NCBI GenBank assembly: GCA_002309915.1
Contig: DBYT01000106.1
Location: 1 to 7,761, forward strand
Direction of reading: 5' to 3'
Length of the DNA: 7,761 bases
Origin: Bacteroidales bacterium UBA1179
GTDB lineage: Bacteria > Bacteroidota > Bacteroidia > Bacteroidales > Bacteroidaceae
Part shown: positions 7,480-7,761 of the stretch, piece after piece
Numbering within the stretch: position 1 is the first letter of the stretch
Layout of the letters: every line of letters begins with the position of its first letter
Made by a program: the position numbers and the translations under genes
Notes under the pieces: model-generated
Database searches by the model: none
Told to the model about the DNA's origin: nothing
What the model saw: the letters and a program-made list of their open reading frames with translations, nothing else

Positions 7480-7761
7480 TCAGATGCGTTTCAGGGCTTC
7501 GCGGATAACCGCCTCAACCGACAGTCCCTCCTGTTCTTTAAGGATAGCCTGTACAACCTTCTGTGATGCGGCCTGCGGGAATCCCAGGGTAACCATGGCA
7601 GTGACGGCCTCGGTTGCAACCTGTCCGGCCTGTACGCCGGTCTGCAGGCCGAGCGGCATCTCATCGGACTGGGTGGCACCGATCTTGTCATGCAGGTCCA
7701 CAATGATACGCTGTGCGGTCTTGGCACCTATGCCCTTGACCTTCTTGAGCAGAGAGTCGTT
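7480..7761 (-). CDS. ruvA: Holliday junction branch migration protein RuvA, C-terminal part (5' end outside window)
   Basis: RuvA binds four-way Holliday junctions as a tetramer and loads the RuvB motor for branch migration in recombinational repair. Only the last 93 residues are present; full-length RuvA is about 190-205 residues, so the OB-fold domain and the first helix-hairpin-helix are outside the window. Fragment residues 8-23 read VKGIGAKTAQRIIVDL, the second helix-hairpin-helix motif with its GIG turn, which contacts the DNA backbone. A flexible linker follows (about 28-46). Residues 47-93 form the C-terminal domain III (EAVTAMVTLGF, then SVEAVIREALKRI), the RuvB-contacting region. 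The reading frame is open to the window edge, so the GTG at 7701 is an internal valine and not a start. The TGA stop at 7480-7482 lies 18 nt before the sprA start on the same strand, consistent with one transcript. Confidence 0.96.
   Translation of the reverse strand, partial: NDSLLKKVKGIGAKTAQRIIVDLHDKIGATQSDEMPLGLQTGVQAGQVATEAVTAMVTLGFPQAASQKVVQAILKEQEGLSVEAVIREALKRI

Noticed and set aside
7491..7727. Minus-strand 78-codon frame overlapping ruvA
   Set aside because: It is out of frame with the clear RuvA domain II-III sequence; Arg, Pro and Ser richness marks it as a shadow.

Overview
This window comes from the Bacteroidota, most likely the order Bacteroidales. The evidence is one intact, very long minus-strand gene for SprA (Sov), the outer-membrane translocon of the type IX secretion system (T9SS), which is confined to that phylum. 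It lies directly after ruvA, an arrangement familiar from Porphyromonas and Flavobacterium. A TAnnTTTG-type promoter element at the left edge and the absence of a Shine-Dalgarno sequence before sprA fit the same phylum. Genus and species cannot be read from this sequence.

Layout, following transcription from right to left. Positions 7761-7480 hold the C-terminal half of ruvA, a Holliday-junction branch-migration subunit cut by the window edge. An 18-nt spacer follows, and sprA then fills 7461-229 (2410 residues) with no break. Positions 228-26 are an intergenic region, richer in A+T than the genes. It carries four copies of a 12-bp motif (TGGCCATACTTG or its complement) in alternating orientation, arranged as two 55-bp imperfect palindromes repeated with an 82-nt period. 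A promoter-like element (41-34) and the first eight codons of another minus-strand gene (from 25) lie at the left edge.

ruvA and sprA have unrelated jobs (DNA recombination and protein export). Their 18-nt spacing and shared strand suggest co-transcription rather than a shared pathway. SprA would need GldK/L/M/N (PorK/L/M/N), PorV, SprE/PorW, SprT/PorT and others encoded elsewhere; none is in this window. The plus-strand open frames inside sprA are antisense shadows. The palindromic repeat pair downstream of sprA is the one structure that coding content does not explain. I found no clear sign of an entirely new system.
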